Assembly (NCBI RefSeq): GCF_031954525.1
Contig: NZ_CP134867.1
Span: 1,426,001-1,490,000 of the forward strand
From: Dyella sp. BiH032
GTDB lineage: Bacteria > Pseudomonadota > Gammaproteobacteria > Xanthomonadales > Rhodanobacteraceae
Reading direction: 5' to 3'
Length of the DNA stretch: 64,000 bases
How positions within the stretch are numbered: the first letter of the stretch is position 1; the number at the start of each line of letters is the position of its first letter. Under the pieces are notes generated by a model that was given only the letters and a program-made list of their open reading frames with translations, ran no database searches and had not been told where the DNA came from. Shown in pieces: positions 24,205-33,385 of this stretch. The translations under genes were made by a program, and so were the position numbers.

Positions 24205-24648
24205 TCACGCTTCCGCCAGGGACAGCGAGCGGTGATCGATGCGCAGCGTTCCGCCCGGGCCGTACACGCCCGCATCGGTGCCGCCGGTCAGCACCGCGAG
24301 GGCCTGCCGTACCTGGCGCAGGCGCTGCCCGACGATCTGTCCGTTGGATTGGTTGGCGCGCTGGCATTCGGCCAGCGCCGCCACGACGCCTTCCCAGGCC
24401 GCGCGCTGCGCGGGCGTGGTAGCGGCGAGTTCTCGCGACAGCTGCTGGCGTTCCGCGTCCAGCTGTTCCAGGCGCTCCAGGTGGGTCTGCTTGGCTCCGC
24501 CGGCGAGATGCAGGGCGTCGGGGTCGGCTCGTTCGAGCGCGCCGCGTTCGGCGGCGAGCGCGTCGGCCAGCCGCGACACCTCCTCGCGCATGTCGCCGAT
24601 CACGGCGTCCAGCGCGTCGGCCATCTCGTGGCGGAGGTCCTTGCTCAT
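24205..24648 (-). CDS. flgN: Flagellar export chaperone FlgN
   Basis: 147-aa, almost entirely helical cytoplasmic chaperone for the hook-filament junction proteins FlgK and FlgL. The N-terminal coiled region (MSKDLRHEMADALDAVIGDM, SRLADALAAERGALERADPDALH) and ANQSNGQIVGQRLRQVRQAL match FlgN proteins; the C-terminus has the late GPGGTLRI tail. Its ATG overlaps the flgM stop (ATGA). Confidence 0.88.
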   Translation of the reverse strand: MSKDLRHEMADALDAVIGDMREEVSRLADALAAERGALERADPDALHLAGGAKQTHLERLEQLDAERQQLSRELAATTPAQRAAWEGVVAALAECQRANQSNGQIVGQRLRQVRQALAVLTGGTDAGVYGPGGTLRIDHRSLSLAEA

Positions 24649-24956
24649 GGCTTGCCGCTGATCTGGCCTTCCAGGGAGAGCAGGCGGTCGGCGATCTTGC
24701 CGGCGTCGACGCGGTAGCTGCCATCGGCCAGCGCCTGGCGGATCTGCTCCACGCGCTTGGTGTCGATGGCCGGAGCCTGGTCGCCCTGCGCGGCGGCGGC
24801 CAGGGCGCGTGCCGAATCGGTGAGCTTCACGCTGTCGTCCGCTTTGGCCGCCGGGGCGGTCTCGGTCGCCGGCTGGTTCTGCTGGGCCGGGGCGCTCTGG
24901 TTGCCCTTGGCCTGGGGAAGCACCGGCAAGCCGTTGGAGGTGATCGTCGTGTTCAT
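24645..24956 (-). CDS. flgM: Anti-sigma-28 factor FlgM
   Basis: 103 aa. Binds FliA until the hook is complete, then is exported. The N-terminal half is low-complexity and Gln/Ala/Pro-rich; the C-terminal FliA-binding region shows DSVKLTDSARALAAA and the conserved IDTKRVEQIRQALADGSYRVDAGKIADRLLSLE. It is read from a consensus sigma-28 promoter at 24993-25019, giving the usual negative feedback loop. First gene of flgM-flgN. Confidence 0.95.
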   Translation of the reverse strand: MNTTITSNGLPVLPQAKGNQSAPAQQNQPATETAPAAKADDSVKLTDSARALAAAAQGDQAPAIDTKRVEQIRQALADGSYRVDAGKIADRLLSLEGQISGKP

Positions 24957-24992
24957 GGCGTGTCCTAGGGGTTTGTCGACCCTTCAGGCCGT

Positions 24993-25019
24993 TTATCGGC
25001 GGCGGGCGGGTGAACTTTA
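24993..25019 (-). promoter_or_regulatory. Consensus sigma-28 (FliA) promoter of flgM
   Basis: On the minus strand: TAAAGTTC (25019-25012), an 11-base spacer, GCCGATAA (25000-24993), identical to the enterobacterial sigma-28 consensus. The flgM ATG is 37 bases further on. It lies in the short gap between flgA and flgM. Confidence 0.95.
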
Positions 25020-25035
25020 GCGGCGTCGGTGCGGG

Positions 25036-25728
25036 TCATGGCAGGGCTTCCACCACGCCGGGGTCCAGCACCACGGCATCGACGGCGCGGCCGGAACTGT
25101 CATTGCGCACGCGCAGGCGGGCGCCGGTATCGCCGCCCCCGAGCGCGACGCCGGAGGCGCGCACCTCGATGCCGTCCAGGCGGGCGATCAGCTGCACGCG
25201 GTCGCCCGCACGCACGGTCTGGCGCCCGCCGAACGCGGCCGGCGCCAGCACCGCGCCCGCGCCGAGCGGGCGCGACAGCAGGCGTCCGGCGACCTGGTCC
25301 AGGCCGTCGACATAGCCGTAGCCCAGCCGCGTCACGTCGCGCTCCTCGCCGCGCACGTCGGCGGCGGTCACGCCGTCGCCGCGCTGCAGGGGCTTGTTCG
25401 CCACCAGCACGGTACGGAATAGCTGGAGCCGCACCGGCACCTGCATCCGCCAGCCGGTGGCCGGACAGCGCACTTCCACGCTCATGCGCGGCGCGGCGCG
25501 TGCGCCATCGGGCAGGGCCGCCTGCCAGGCCTGCGGACAGGCCGGTGGCTGGGTCCGTCCGCCCGCGGGATCCGCCGCGGCGACCACCCGGTTGCCCGGC
25601 TGGCTGAAATGCTGGAGCAGCCATTGTTCGGCGACGCGCCGCGGCCCGTCCGCCGGCTCGGCAGGCGCTGCCGCCGCCGCGAGCAGCGGCAGCAGCATCA
25701 GCAGCCATGGTGGCCGGCGTCGGCTCAC
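25036..25728 (-). CDS. flgA: Flagellar P-ring assembly chaperone FlgA
   Basis: Periplasmic chaperone for FlgI. 230 aa with signal peptide [21 protein letters not shown]. The C-terminal SAF-type domain has [51 protein letters not shown] and a final beta region. It overlaps the upstream chemoreceptor gene (ATGA), so mcp-flgA form one leftward unit divergent from flgB. Confidence 0.93.
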   Translation of the reverse strand: MSRRRPPWLLMLLPLLAAAAAPAEPADGPRRVAEQWLLQHFSQPGNRVVAAADPAGGRTQPPACPQAWQAALPDGARAAPRMSVEVRCPATGWRMQVPVRLQLFRTVLVANKPLQRGDGVTAADVRGEERDVTRLGYGYVDGLDQVAGRLLSRPLGAGAVLAPAAFGGRQTVRAGDRVQLIARLDGIEVRASGVALGGGDTGARLRVRNDSSGRAVDAVVLDPGVVEALP

Positions 25729-27035
25729 GCGTCGGCCTGGGCCAGCAGCTGGCCGAGCTGCTGGTGGATGGATTCGCGCTCGCGCTCGACCCGGTCGGGC
25801 AGCTGCGCGGCCTGGTCGGTCTGCCCCTCGCCGAGCAGCCGCACGAAGCTGTCGGCGTGCTCGGACAGGCGCTGCCCCGCTTCGAGCAGCGCGCCGGTGG
25901 CCGGATGCCCCGCGTGCTGCTCGCCCAGCCGGGCGAGGGCGTGGTTGAGCGCGGCGGTGTCGAACCAGCGGCGGTCCAGCGCGGCGGGTTCATGCAGGGC
26001 CAGCTCCATGGCCTGGCGCAGGCCCTGGATGGACTCGCGCAGGCTCAGGCTGAGACTGGCGACGGACGGGGTATCGGCATGATCCAGCCAGGCCAGGCAC
26101 AGCCGATGAGAGAGCACTGCGGCGCGGTCCAGCGATTCGGATTGGCGGATCGCCTCGCTGCTGCGGCGTTGCAGCGCGCCCAGTGTGGCTTGCGCGGCGG
26201 CGATGCGCGCGTTCTGCGCGTCGCAACCCTGTTGTACGGCGCGCACGCGCGCGGCGATAGCCTGCAGCGATTCGCCCTCGATGCCCAGGGTCCGCGTGGT
26301 GAGATCGATGCGGTCCTGGGCCCGCTCCAGGCGCTGCACGCCCTGGCGCACGTCGCCGTCCAACTGCTGCGAGAACTCGCCGATGGTGGCGGTCACCGCC
26401 TCGATCTCGTCGGTGGCCTGCGTGGTCTTCTCGGCCAGCTGCTTCACTTCGTCGGCCACGATGGCGAAACCGCGGCCGGCCTCGCCGGCGCGGGCTGCCT
26501 CGATGGCGGCATTGAGCGCGACCAGGTTGGTCTGGTGCGCGATCTCCTGCACGGTCGAGGTGAGCTTGCGGATCTGCGCGACTTGTTCGGCGAGCTTGCT
26601 CTGGTTGCGGTTCATGGCCGACAGCGCGCTGCGCAGCAGGCGCAGCTGGCCGTCCAGCTCGGTCACAGTATCGGCGCCGTGGCGGTTGTGGGCGCAGGCC
26701 TGCGTCACGTCGCCGGCGGCCTGCTGCAGCGCCGTCGAGATCCCGGCACCTTGCTCCGTCAAGCGGCCGACGCTGTCGCGCGCCTCGCCCGTGGCCTTGT
26801 GCAGGGCGTCCTGAGCACGCAGCAGGGTCTGGGCGCTGCCCATCACCAGGCTTTGCTGTTCCACTGCCTGCAACGCGACGGCGGCCGGCTCGCGCGGCGC
26901 GAGGCGCGCCAGCAGCGGTGCGAGGGCCTGCGCCAGGCGCGGGTGGCGGCGCGAGATTTGCTCGACCTGACGAGCGTCGCCGTCGGCGGCGGCCTGCGCG
27001 AGTGCGGCGAGGGGTTTGCTCGGGATCAGGGGCAT
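25725..27035 (-). CDS. Soluble methyl-accepting chemotaxis-type protein
   Basis: 436 aa, no membrane segment and no signal peptide. The signalling hairpin tip is intact (about 163-205: [40 protein letters not shown]), flanked by short coiled-coil arms. The about 60-residue N-terminus and the helical C-terminus ([36 protein letters not shown]) match no sensor I recognise; His-rich helices there weakly recall a zinc-binding CZB domain. It is coupled to flgA by ATGA overlap and occupies the position where Xanthomonas-type loci usually carry cheV. Probably a cytoplasmic chemoreceptor; possibly read from a sigma-28-like promoter. Confidence 0.88.
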   Translation of the reverse strand: MPLIPSKPLAALAQAAADGDARQVEQISRRHPRLAQALAPLLARLAPREPAAVALQAVEQQSLVMGSAQTLLRAQDALHKATGEARDSVGRLTEQGAGISTALQQAAGDVTQACAHNRHGADTVTELDGQLRLLRSALSAMNRNQSKLAEQVAQIRKLTSTVQEIAHQTNLVALNAAIEAARAGEAGRGFAIVADEVKQLAEKTTQATDEIEAVTATIGEFSQQLDGDVRQGVQRLERAQDRIDLTTRTLGIEGESLQAIAARVRAVQQGCDAQNARIAAAQATLGALQRRSSEAIRQSESLDRAAVLSHRLCLAWLDHADTPSVASLSLSLRESIQGLRQAMELALHEPAALDRRWFDTAALNHALARLGEQHAGHPATGALLEAGQRLSEHADSFVRLLGEGQTDQAAQLPDRVERERESIHQQLGQLLAQADA

Positions 27036-27072
27036 GGGTGGGGTGGTCCTTGGGTTTACGGGTGTTGCGTTG

Positions 27073-27100
27073 TCATCGGTCGGGATGGCGCGGAACTTGA
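27073..27100 (-). promoter_or_regulatory. Possible sigma-28-like promoter of mcp-flgA
   Basis: On the minus strand TCAAGTTC (27100-27093), a 12-base spacer and ACCGATGA (27080-27073). The -35 matches the pseudomonad form seen before fliC in this window; the -10 has six of eight matches and the spacer is one base long. Confidence 0.4.
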
Positions 27101-27168
27101 GGAAGCAAGGGGTGTGCCACCTGGGAGTGGCGGTGTCGTCGGGGCTCGCGCCCTACGGTCGCCTTGTG

Positions 27169-27568
27169 GCCAGCCTTGTCTCGCCCCTCGCGGGGCGAGG
27201 GTTTCGCTCTCCTGCCGGAGAGCGAGTTACTTCTTCTTGCTTGCCCATCCCCTCAAGGGGGACCACGAGAAGAAGTAACCAAGAAGAAGGGCCCCCTGCG
27301 CGGCGCCCTCCGCAGCCTTCGCTGCTGCGGGTGCGTTGAGGGCTGGCCGGGCTTTTCGATCGGGCATCCCTGCCCTGATCGAAAAGGCGGGGACATCCCT
27401 GTCCCCGCCCGCCTGCGGCGGCCTGATCGTCCAGCCCTCACCGCCGCGAAGGGAACCCGGCAGATCAAAAGCGAAGAGCAAAAGCTCGCACTAGCTGTGC
27501 CTGCCGCGGTACCGCACTTCTCCTTCTCCCCTCCGGGGAGAAGGCGGGATGAGGGGCGGGTGCTCGCC
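27169..27568. repeat. Mosaic hairpin repeat, copy B
   Basis: Full-length copy between mcp and flgB. In order: tcgcccc/ggggcga, tcgctctc/gagagcga, signature stem GTTACTTCTTCT (27226-27237)/AGAAGAAGTAAC (27268-27279) around CCCCTCAAGGGG, a gctgcgg-type stem, TTTTCGATC/GATCGAAAA, ggcggggaca/tgtccccgcc, the common gccctcaccgccgcgaaggg segment, then cttctcccc/ggggagaag. Nearly identical over long stretches to copies E and A (inverted). Confidence 0.88.
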
Positions 27569-27709
27569 CATACATCTCTAATGCTGCTCGCGGCCTTAAG
27601 AACCGCGCGACGCCAGCCATAAAAACCGCGTCAGAATTCCGACTCCCCTTCCGGAAGCGCTCCGCGCCGCGCACCGCAAACCCAAGCCCCACAACGCTTC
27701 GCCCCACCC

Positions 27710-27725
27710 TGGCACGCGTTTTGCC
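27710..27725 (+). promoter_or_regulatory. Sigma-54 promoter of the flgB operon
   Basis: TGGCACG-cgtt-TTGCC, matching the -24/-12 consensus (TGGCACG-N4-TTGCW) except the last base, with the required GG-to-GC spacing. Transcription would start near 27736, about 30 bases before the flgB ATG at 27767. This excludes the earlier ATG at 27728. FleQ is the expected activator. Confidence 0.9.
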
Positions 27726-27766
27726 ACATGACCCCCGCGGACTTCCCGCGTGGAGTTTCGAGGGTC

Positions 27767-28165
27767 ATGAGCCAGATCAACGACAAGCTGTTCGGCATGC
27801 ATGCGCAGGCGCTGGGTCTGTGGCAGCGGCGTGCGGAGGTGATCGCCGGAAATCTGGCGAACGCGGATACGCCGGACTACCTCGCGCGCGACGTGGATTT
27901 CCGCAAGGCGCTGGCCGAGGCCGGTGGGGACGGGAAGTTGCCGATGGCGGCGACGGCGGCGGGGCATATCGATCCTGCCGTGCAGGCGAACGACACGCTC
28001 GCCTATCGCGTGCCGCTGCAACCCACGATGGATGGCAACACGGTCGACACGCAGGTCGAGCAGGCGAACTTCGCCGCCAACAGCGTGCACTACCAGGCCA
28101 GCCTTTCCTTCATCACCGCGCAGATCCGCATGCTGCGCACCGCCATCACCGGAGGCCAGGGCTGA
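27767..28165 (+). CDS. flgB: Flagellar proximal rod protein FlgB
   Basis: 132 aa. Start MSQINDKLFGMHAQALGLWQ is chosen because the sigma-54 promoter starts transcription downstream of the alternative ATG. The rod/hook N-terminal motif is RRAEVIAGNLANADTPDYLARDVDF; the C-terminal amphipathic helix is SVHYQASLSFITAQIRMLRTAI. First gene of flgBCDEFGHIJKL. Its stop overlaps the flgC start by one base (TGATG). Confidence 0.95.
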   Translation: MSQINDKLFGMHAQALGLWQRRAEVIAGNLANADTPDYLARDVDFRKALAEAGGDGKLPMAATAAGHIDPAVQANDTLAYRVPLQPTMDGNTVDTQVEQANFAANSVHYQASLSFITAQIRMLRTAITGGQG

Positions 28166-28584
28166 TGTCGCTCTTCAAGATTTTCGACGTCGCCGGCTCC
28201 GGCATGGCCGCGCAGTCACTGCGGCTCAACACCGTGGCCAGCAACCTCGCCAACGCCGATAGCGTGGCCAGTTCGCCGGACGCCGCCTACCGCGCCAAGG
28301 AACCGCTCTTCGCCACCGTGCAGCGCAACCTCGCGGCCAAGGGCGAGGAAGGCACGCAAGGCGTGCAGGTGCTCGGCGTCACCGAGAGCCAGGCCGCCAT
28401 CGAGAGCCGCTACGAGCCGGGCAATCCGCTCGCCGACGGCGACGGCTACGTCTACGCCAGCAACGTCAATCCGGTGGACGAGCTGGTCAACATGATTTCC
28501 GCCTCGCGTTCGTACCAGAACAACGTCGAGGTAATGAACAGCACACGCCAGCTCATGCAGAAGACGCTGGACCTCGGCAAGTAA
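28165..28584 (+). CDS. flgC: Flagellar proximal rod protein FlgC
   Basis: 139 aa, MSLFKIFDVAGSGMAAQSLR, with the rod motif LNTVASNLANADSVASSPDAAYRAKEP and the C-terminal VNPVDELVNMISASRSYQNN, VEVMNSTRQLMQKTLDLGK. It has a GGAGG box inside the end of flgB. Typical length for the family. Confidence 0.96.
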   Translation: MSLFKIFDVAGSGMAAQSLRLNTVASNLANADSVASSPDAAYRAKEPLFATVQRNLAAKGEEGTQGVQVLGVTESQAAIESRYEPGNPLADGDGYVYASNVNPVDELVNMISASRSYQNNVEVMNSTRQLMQKTLDLGK

Positions 28585-28599
28585 ACCATCGAGCGGAAC

Positions 28600-29250
28600 A
28601 TGGCCGACATCGCGATCAACAACACGAATTCCGCCGCCTCGCAGGCGGTGCAGGGCAGCAAGAGCAGCACGCTGAGCCAGGCGGATTTCCTCAGCCTGCT
28701 CACGCAGCAGATGCGCAACCAGGACCCGACCCAGCCGATGGACTCGTCGCAGATGGTCAGCCAGCTGGCGCAGATCGCGCAGGTATCGGCGACGCAATCG
28801 CTGCAGACCTCGTTCGACAGCCTCAGCACCGCGCTGCAGGGCAACCAGCTGCTGCAGGCCAGCGACCTGGTGGGGCGCGACGTCACCGTGCCGTCCAATG
28901 CGGTCAAGCTCGAAGGCACCGCCGGCATCGATGGCGCGATCAATGTCACCACCGGCGGGCAGACCGCGGCGGTGCAGATCGTCGATAGCGCCGGCAACGT
29001 GGTGCGCACGATCAGCCTGGGTACGCCGGACGCGGGGCTCGCCGACTTCCATTGGGACGGCAAGGACGAGCACGGCCAGGCGTTGCCGGAAGGCGCCTAC
29101 GGCATCAAGGCGCAAGTAGGCACGACCGCCGTGCAGACCTACGTCACCGGCAAGGTGGCCAGCGTGGGCATGGCCGGCGAGCAGGGCGCGTATCTGCAGG
29201 TCAACGGTTTCGGCGGCGTCCTGCTTGCGCAGGTCGCGCGCATCGACTGA
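28600..29250 (+). CDS. flgD: Flagellar hook cap FlgD
   Basis: Scaffold for hook polymerisation. 216 aa. N-terminal LSQADFLSLLTQQMRNQDPTQPMD is the FlgD signature, then the DLVGRDVTVPSNAV beta region and a FlgD Ig-like/tudor part (VVRTISLGTPDAGLADFHWD, LPEGAYGIKAQV). Fifteen bases after flgC. Confidence 0.96.
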   Translation: MADIAINNTNSAASQAVQGSKSSTLSQADFLSLLTQQMRNQDPTQPMDSSQMVSQLAQIAQVSATQSLQTSFDSLSTALQGNQLLQASDLVGRDVTVPSNAVKLEGTAGIDGAINVTTGGQTAAVQIVDSAGNVVRTISLGTPDAGLADFHWDGKDEHGQALPEGAYGIKAQVGTTAVQTYVTGKVASVGMAGEQGAYLQVNGFGGVLLAQVARID

Positions 29251-29301
29251 GTCATCGCGGGCCGGGGCCCGCTCATCTAGCCTCCACAGGGGAGCAGCAG
29301 C

Positions 29302-30522
29302 ATGGCATTCAACATCGCACTGAGCGGGCTGAAGGCGGCGTCGTCGGATCTCGAAGTCACCGCCAACAACATCGCCAACACTTCCACTACCGGCTTCAAG
29401 GGCTCGCGCGCCGAATTCGCCGAGCTCTACAGCGTGGCCGGCAAGAACCTCAGCTCCACCCAGGTCGGCAGCGGCGTGCGCCTCACCAATGTGGCGCAGC
29501 AGTTCACCGCCGGCAATATCGAGAACACCAACAACAGCCTGGACTTCGCCATCAGCGGCGACGGCTTCTTCACCGTGAAGGACGGCAAGGGCCTGTCGTA
29601 TACACGCGCCGGCGCCTTCCGCCAGGACCCCAACGGCTACGTCACCAACGCCGCGGGCCAGAACCTGCAGGTCTTCCCGCCGAACAACGCCGGCGGCTTC
29701 GACACCAGCACCATGACGGACCTGCGGCTGATCACTTCGCAGAATGCGGCCAAGGCCACCAGTAATGTGCAGCTCGCGCTGAACCTGCCGTCCGATGCCA
29801 CGCCGCCGACCAATGCCTTCGATCCGAAGGACGCCACCAGTTACAACCAGGCCACGCCGTTCACTGCATACGACTCGCTGGGCGCCACCCACAATGGCAC
29901 GGTGTACTTCGTACGCAACGCCGCGGCCAACACCTGGGACGCGCATCTGTTCGTCGACGGCCAGGACACCGGCGCCGTGCAGCAGCTGAGCTTCACCAGC
30001 ACCGGTGCGCTGGCGACGCCGGCGGGAGGCAAGCTGACCTTCCCCGCGATCAGTGCGAGTCCGGGCGCAGACCCGATGCAGCTCACCCTGGACGTGACCA
30101 AGGCCACCCAGTTCGGCAACAACTATGCGGTCACCTCGATCAGCCAGGACGGTTACCCGACCGGCACGCTGGCGAGTATCGATGTGTCCAGCGACGGCGT
30201 GGTGCAGGCCAAGTACTCCAACGGCCAGTCGCAGGCGCTGGGCCAGCTGGCGCTGGCGAACTTCGCCAACCCGCAGGGGCTGCGCCAGCTCGACAACACC
30301 AACTGGGCGGCCTCGTACGACTCCGGCACGCCCGTGATGGGTGCGGCGGGTAACGGCACCTTCGGCAACGTGCAGTCCGGCGCGCTGGAAGCGTCCAACA
30401 CCGCCGACCTCACCGCACAGCTGGTGAACATGATCAAGGCGCAGCGCAACTACCAGGCGAACGCGCAGGTGATCTCCACCGACGACAAGCTCACCCAGAC
30501 CATCATCAACATCCGCAACTGA
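29302..30522 (+). CDS. flgE: Flagellar hook protein FlgE
   Basis: 406 aa, the usual size of a short hook subunit. N-terminal MAFNIALSGLKAASSDLEVTA, NNIANTSTTGFKGSRAEFAE; central FlgE domain with TPFTAYDSLGATHNGTVYF; C-terminal VQSGALEASNTADLTAQLVN, MIKAQRNYQANAQVISTDDK. Preceded by a GGAG box. The gap to flgF carries two hairpins. Confidence 0.97.
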   Translation: MAFNIALSGLKAASSDLEVTANNIANTSTTGFKGSRAEFAELYSVAGKNLSSTQVGSGVRLTNVAQQFTAGNIENTNNSLDFAISGDGFFTVKDGKGLSYTRAGAFRQDPNGYVTNAAGQNLQVFPPNNAGGFDTSTMTDLRLITSQNAAKATSNVQLALNLPSDATPPTNAFDPKDATSYNQATPFTAYDSLGATHNGTVYFVRNAAANTWDAHLFVDGQDTGAVQQLSFTSTGALATPAGGKLTFPAISASPGADPMQLTLDVTKATQFGNNYAVTSISQDGYPTGTLASIDVSSDGVVQAKYSNGQSQALGQLALANFANPQGLRQLDNTNWAASYDSGTPVMGAAGNGTFGNVQSGALEASNTADLTAQLVNMIKAQRNYQANAQVISTDDKLTQTIINIRN

Positions 30523-30537
30523 CGCGCATAACGCGTC

Positions 30538-30617
30538 ATCCCGGCGAACCCCAAGGGGGCAAGTGTCGGGATCCAGTGAGCAATGTCGTGCCGTTGCGGC
30601 GACAGCCGTAACGGCAC
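30538..30617. repeat. Pair of hairpins (REP-like) between flgE and flgF
   Basis: First, a REP-like unit cgtcatcccggcgaa...tcgggatccagtg: outer stem atcccg (30538-30543)/cgggat (30567-30572) with inner cccc/gggg. Second, a 13-bp stem with one mismatch, gtgccgttgcggc (30588-30600)/gccgtaacggcac (30605-30617), loop gaca. No T run. A fragment resembling the first unit occurs upstream of repeat copy E (near 57024). Confidence 0.65.
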
Positions 30618-30650
30618 GCAAAGCCGGCTTTCCATCCAGCGAGACTTCCC

Positions 30651-31391
30651 ATGGACCGCTCGATCTACGTAGCCATGACCGGCGCCACGCAAATGATGCG
30701 GGCGCAGACCGAAGTGGCGCACAACCTGGCGAACGCCGACACGGTCGGCTTCAAGGCGCAGATGTCCGCGTTCCAGCCGCTGCCGGTGCAGGGGCAGGGA
30801 CTGGGCTCGCGCATCAACGGCGTGGCGCAGGGCACCGGCTGGGACCTGCGCAGCGGTGCGCAGACCGATACCGGGCGCGCGCTCGACGTGGCGGTGCAAG
30901 GCGACGGCTGGCTGGCGGTGCAGACCGCCGATGGCGGCGAAGGCTATACGCGTGCCGGCCAGCTGCAGCTCGACGCCGACGGCGTGCTCACCGACATGCG
31001 CGGCAACCCGGTGATGGGCGACGGCGGGCCGATCACGGTACCGGATGCCACGCAGATCAGCATTGGCGCCGACGGCACCGTCTCGGTGGTGCCGAAGGGG
31101 CAGGGGCCGGATACGTCGTCGGTGATCGGCAAGCTGAAGCTGGTCAATCCCGCGCCAGACCAGCTGCAGCTGGGCGAGGACGGCCTGATGCATCTGGCGG
31201 GCGGCGGCGTGGCGCAGGCCGATCCGGCGGTGACGGTGAAATCCGGCGCGCTCGAATCGAGCAACGTCAATCCATCGCAGACGCTGGTGCAGATGATCCA
31301 GCTGTCGCGCCAGTACGAGCTGCAGGTGCGCGCCATCCGCACCGCTGACGACAACGCGCAGTCGGCCACGCGCCTGCTGCAGGTCACCTGA
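30651..31391 (+). CDS. flgF: Flagellar distal-rod-region protein FlgF
   Basis: 246 aa, [20 protein letters not shown] with the rod motif [20 protein letters not shown]; FlgF/FlgG-type body ([20 protein letters not shown]) and C-terminus [36 protein letters not shown]. Separated from flgE by 128 bases, the longest gap in the early part of the operon. Confidence 0.96.
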   Translation: MDRSIYVAMTGATQMMRAQTEVAHNLANADTVGFKAQMSAFQPLPVQGQGLGSRINGVAQGTGWDLRSGAQTDTGRALDVAVQGDGWLAVQTADGGEGYTRAGQLQLDADGVLTDMRGNPVMGDGGPITVPDATQISIGADGTVSVVPKGQGPDTSSVIGKLKLVNPAPDQLQLGEDGLMHLAGGGVAQADPAVTVKSGALESSNVNPSQTLVQMIQLSRQYELQVRAIRTADDNAQSATRLLQVT

Positions 31392-31438
31392 TTCCAACTT
31401 TCTTGAGCAGCGCCCCGGCGCTGCGCGGAGTGCCAAGC

Positions 31439-32224
31439 ATGTTCTCTTCCCTGTGGGTCGCCAAGACCGGTCTGGATGCGCAGCAGACGCGCATGGACGT
31501 AGTTTCCAACAATCTGGCCAACGCCAACACCACTGGCTTCAAGAGCTCGCGCGCCTCGTTCCAGGACCTGATGTACCAGAACGTGCGCCAGCCCGGCGGC
31601 CAGACCACCGAGCAGACGCAGGCGCCGTCCGGCCTGATGCTGGGCACCGGCGTGCGCGTGGTCGGCAGCGAGAAGCTGTTCACCCAGGGCAACCTGCAAC
31701 AGACCGGCAATTCGCTGGACCTGGCCATCGAGGGTCGCGGCTTCCTGCAGGTGACCATGCCCGACGGCACCGTGGCCTACACCCGCGACGGTTCGATGCA
31801 CCTGGACCAGAACGGCCAGATCGTCACCGCCTCCGGCTACGCGCTGGACCCGGCCATCGTGATCCCGCAGAACGCGCAGAGCGTGACCATCGGCACCGAC
31901 GGCACGGTGAGCGCGAAGCTGCCGGGGCAGGCCGCGCCGCAGCAGATCGGCACCCTCCAGCTGGCCGACTTCATCAACCCCGCCGGCCTGCAGCCGAGCG
32001 GCGACAACCTCTATCTGGAAACCGCCTCCAGCGGCGCGCCGCAGATCGGCCAGCCCGGCCTCAACGGCCTGGGCACGGTGGCGCAGGGTTCGCTGGAAAG
32101 CTCGAACGTCAACGTGGTCGAGCAGATGGTGGACATGATCGAAACGCAGCGCACCTACGAGATGAATTCCAAGGCGATCTCCGCCGCGGACTCGATGCTG
32201 CAGTTCCTCACCAACAAGACCTGA
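31439..32224 (+). CDS. flgG: Flagellar distal rod protein FlgG
   Basis: 261 aa. Start [20 protein letters not shown] is the conserved FlgG opening; an upstream in-frame start adds 12 unrelated residues and is not used. Motifs [34 protein letters not shown], and C-terminal [38 protein letters not shown]. This is the most conserved rod protein. Confidence 0.97.
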   Translation: MFSSLWVAKTGLDAQQTRMDVVSNNLANANTTGFKSSRASFQDLMYQNVRQPGGQTTEQTQAPSGLMLGTGVRVVGSEKLFTQGNLQQTGNSLDLAIEGRGFLQVTMPDGTVAYTRDGSMHLDQNGQIVTASGYALDPAIVIPQNAQSVTIGTDGTVSAKLPGQAAPQQIGTLQLADFINPAGLQPSGDNLYLETASSGAPQIGQPGLNGLGTVAQGSLESSNVNVVEQMVDMIETQRTYEMNSKAISAADSMLQFLTNKT

Positions 32225-32232
32225 GCACGGCC

Positions 32233-32919
32233 ATGTCGACACTCCGTTTCCTGCGCCTGTGTGCCGTGCCGTTCCTGCTGGTGCAGCTGGCCGGCTGCGC
32301 GATGCCGATGCCGCGCAACGACGAGGCCGCCTGGGCGGCCACGCCGCCGCAGGAGCCGGTGGCCGCGCCGCCCGCCGACGGCGCGATCTACCACGAAGAC
32401 CGGAACATGGAGCTGTTCAACGACCCGCGCGCGCACCGCGTGGGCGACATCCTCACCATCGCGCTGGTGGAGAGCACGCAGGCAAGCAAGAAAGCCTCGA
32501 CCAGCACCAGCAAGAAGGACAAGAGCGACCTTGCCGCTCCGACCATCCTGGGCCGCCCGGTCAGCATCGGCGGCACGGACGTGAGCTTCGGCACCAGCGG
32601 CGACCGCAGCTTCGACGGCAGCGGCAACAGCAGCCAGAGCAATCAGCTGACCGGTTCGATCACGGTGACCGTGGCGCAGCGGCTTTCCAACGGCAACCTG
32701 CTGGTGCGCGGCGAGAAGTGGCTGACCATCAACCAGGGCCAGGAGCTGGTGCGCATCTCAGGCATCGTGCGGCCGCAGGACATCGGGCAGGACAACAGCG
32801 TGCCTTCGACGCGGGTGGCGGATGCGCGTATTGCGTATACGGGGCGGGGGACGTTGGCGGATGCGAATACGCAGGGGTGGCTGTCGCGGTTCTTCAGTTC
32901 GAAGTGGATGCCGTTCTGA
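32233..32919 (+). CDS. flgH: Flagellar L-ring lipoprotein FlgH
   Basis: 228 aa, outer-membrane ring of the flagellum. Signal MSTLRFLRLCAVPFLLVQLAGC with lipobox LAGC (Cys 22). Body: LFNDPRAHRVGDILTIALVE, KKASTSTSKKDKSD, SNQLTGSITVTVAQRLSNGN, LLVRGEKWLTINQGQELVRI, SGIVRPQDI. The last about 100 bases use visibly different codons (cgg/ggg/tgg-rich), just before repeat copy C. Confidence 0.96.
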   Translation: MSTLRFLRLCAVPFLLVQLAGCAMPMPRNDEAAWAATPPQEPVAAPPADGAIYHEDRNMELFNDPRAHRVGDILTIALVESTQASKKASTSTSKKDKSDLAAPTILGRPVSIGGTDVSFGTSGDRSFDGSGNSSQSNQLTGSITVTVAQRLSNGNLLVRGEKWLTINQGQELVRISGIVRPQDIGQDNSVPSTRVADARIAYTGRGTLADANTQGWLSRFFSSKWMPF

Positions 32920-32940
32920 TGGTTGCGGGTTCGCTCTCGC

Positions 32941-33354
32941 GTGTCTCGCCCCTGGGGGGCGAGGGTTTCGCTCTCCTGCCGGAGAGCGAGTTACTTCTCT
33001 TTGCTTGCCCAAACAGAAGTAACCAAGAGAAAGGGCATCCTGCCCTGATCGAAAAGGCGGGGACATCCCTGTCCCCGCCCGCCTTCGGCGGCCTGATCGT
33101 CCAGCCCTCACCGCCGCGAAGGGAACCCGGGAAGAGCAAAAGCTCGCACGTTGAGCGTTGCGGTTGTTCTTTCTCGCCGCAGTACTTCACTTCTCCTTCT
33201 CCCCTCCGGGGAGAAGGCGGGATGAGGGGTGGGTGCTCGCGAAGGCGCTTGTTCGCGCGCGCTGTTCACGGGCGGCCTCTTGGCAAGCCTTCAATCTCTC
33301 GCTCCGCCCGGCCCCTCACCCCGACCCTCTCCCCGGAGGGGAGAGGGAGTGCTC
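32941..33354. repeat. Mosaic hairpin repeat, copy C, inside the flg operon
   Basis: Lies between flgH and flgI, normally adjacent genes. Shorter internal form: the signature stem is only GTTACTTCT (32990-32998)/AGAAGTAAC (33015-33023) and the CCCCTCAAGGGG inner stem is lost. Then follow TCGAAAA, ggcggggaca/tgtccccgcc, the gccctcaccgccgcgaaggg segment and cttctcccc/ggggagaag (33190-33212). A tail shared with copy E (33290-33354) ends in cctctcccc/ggggagagg. Confidence 0.85.
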
Positions 33355-33385
33355 CTCGCGTTTCCAGACGTCACGGGTAACTCAT

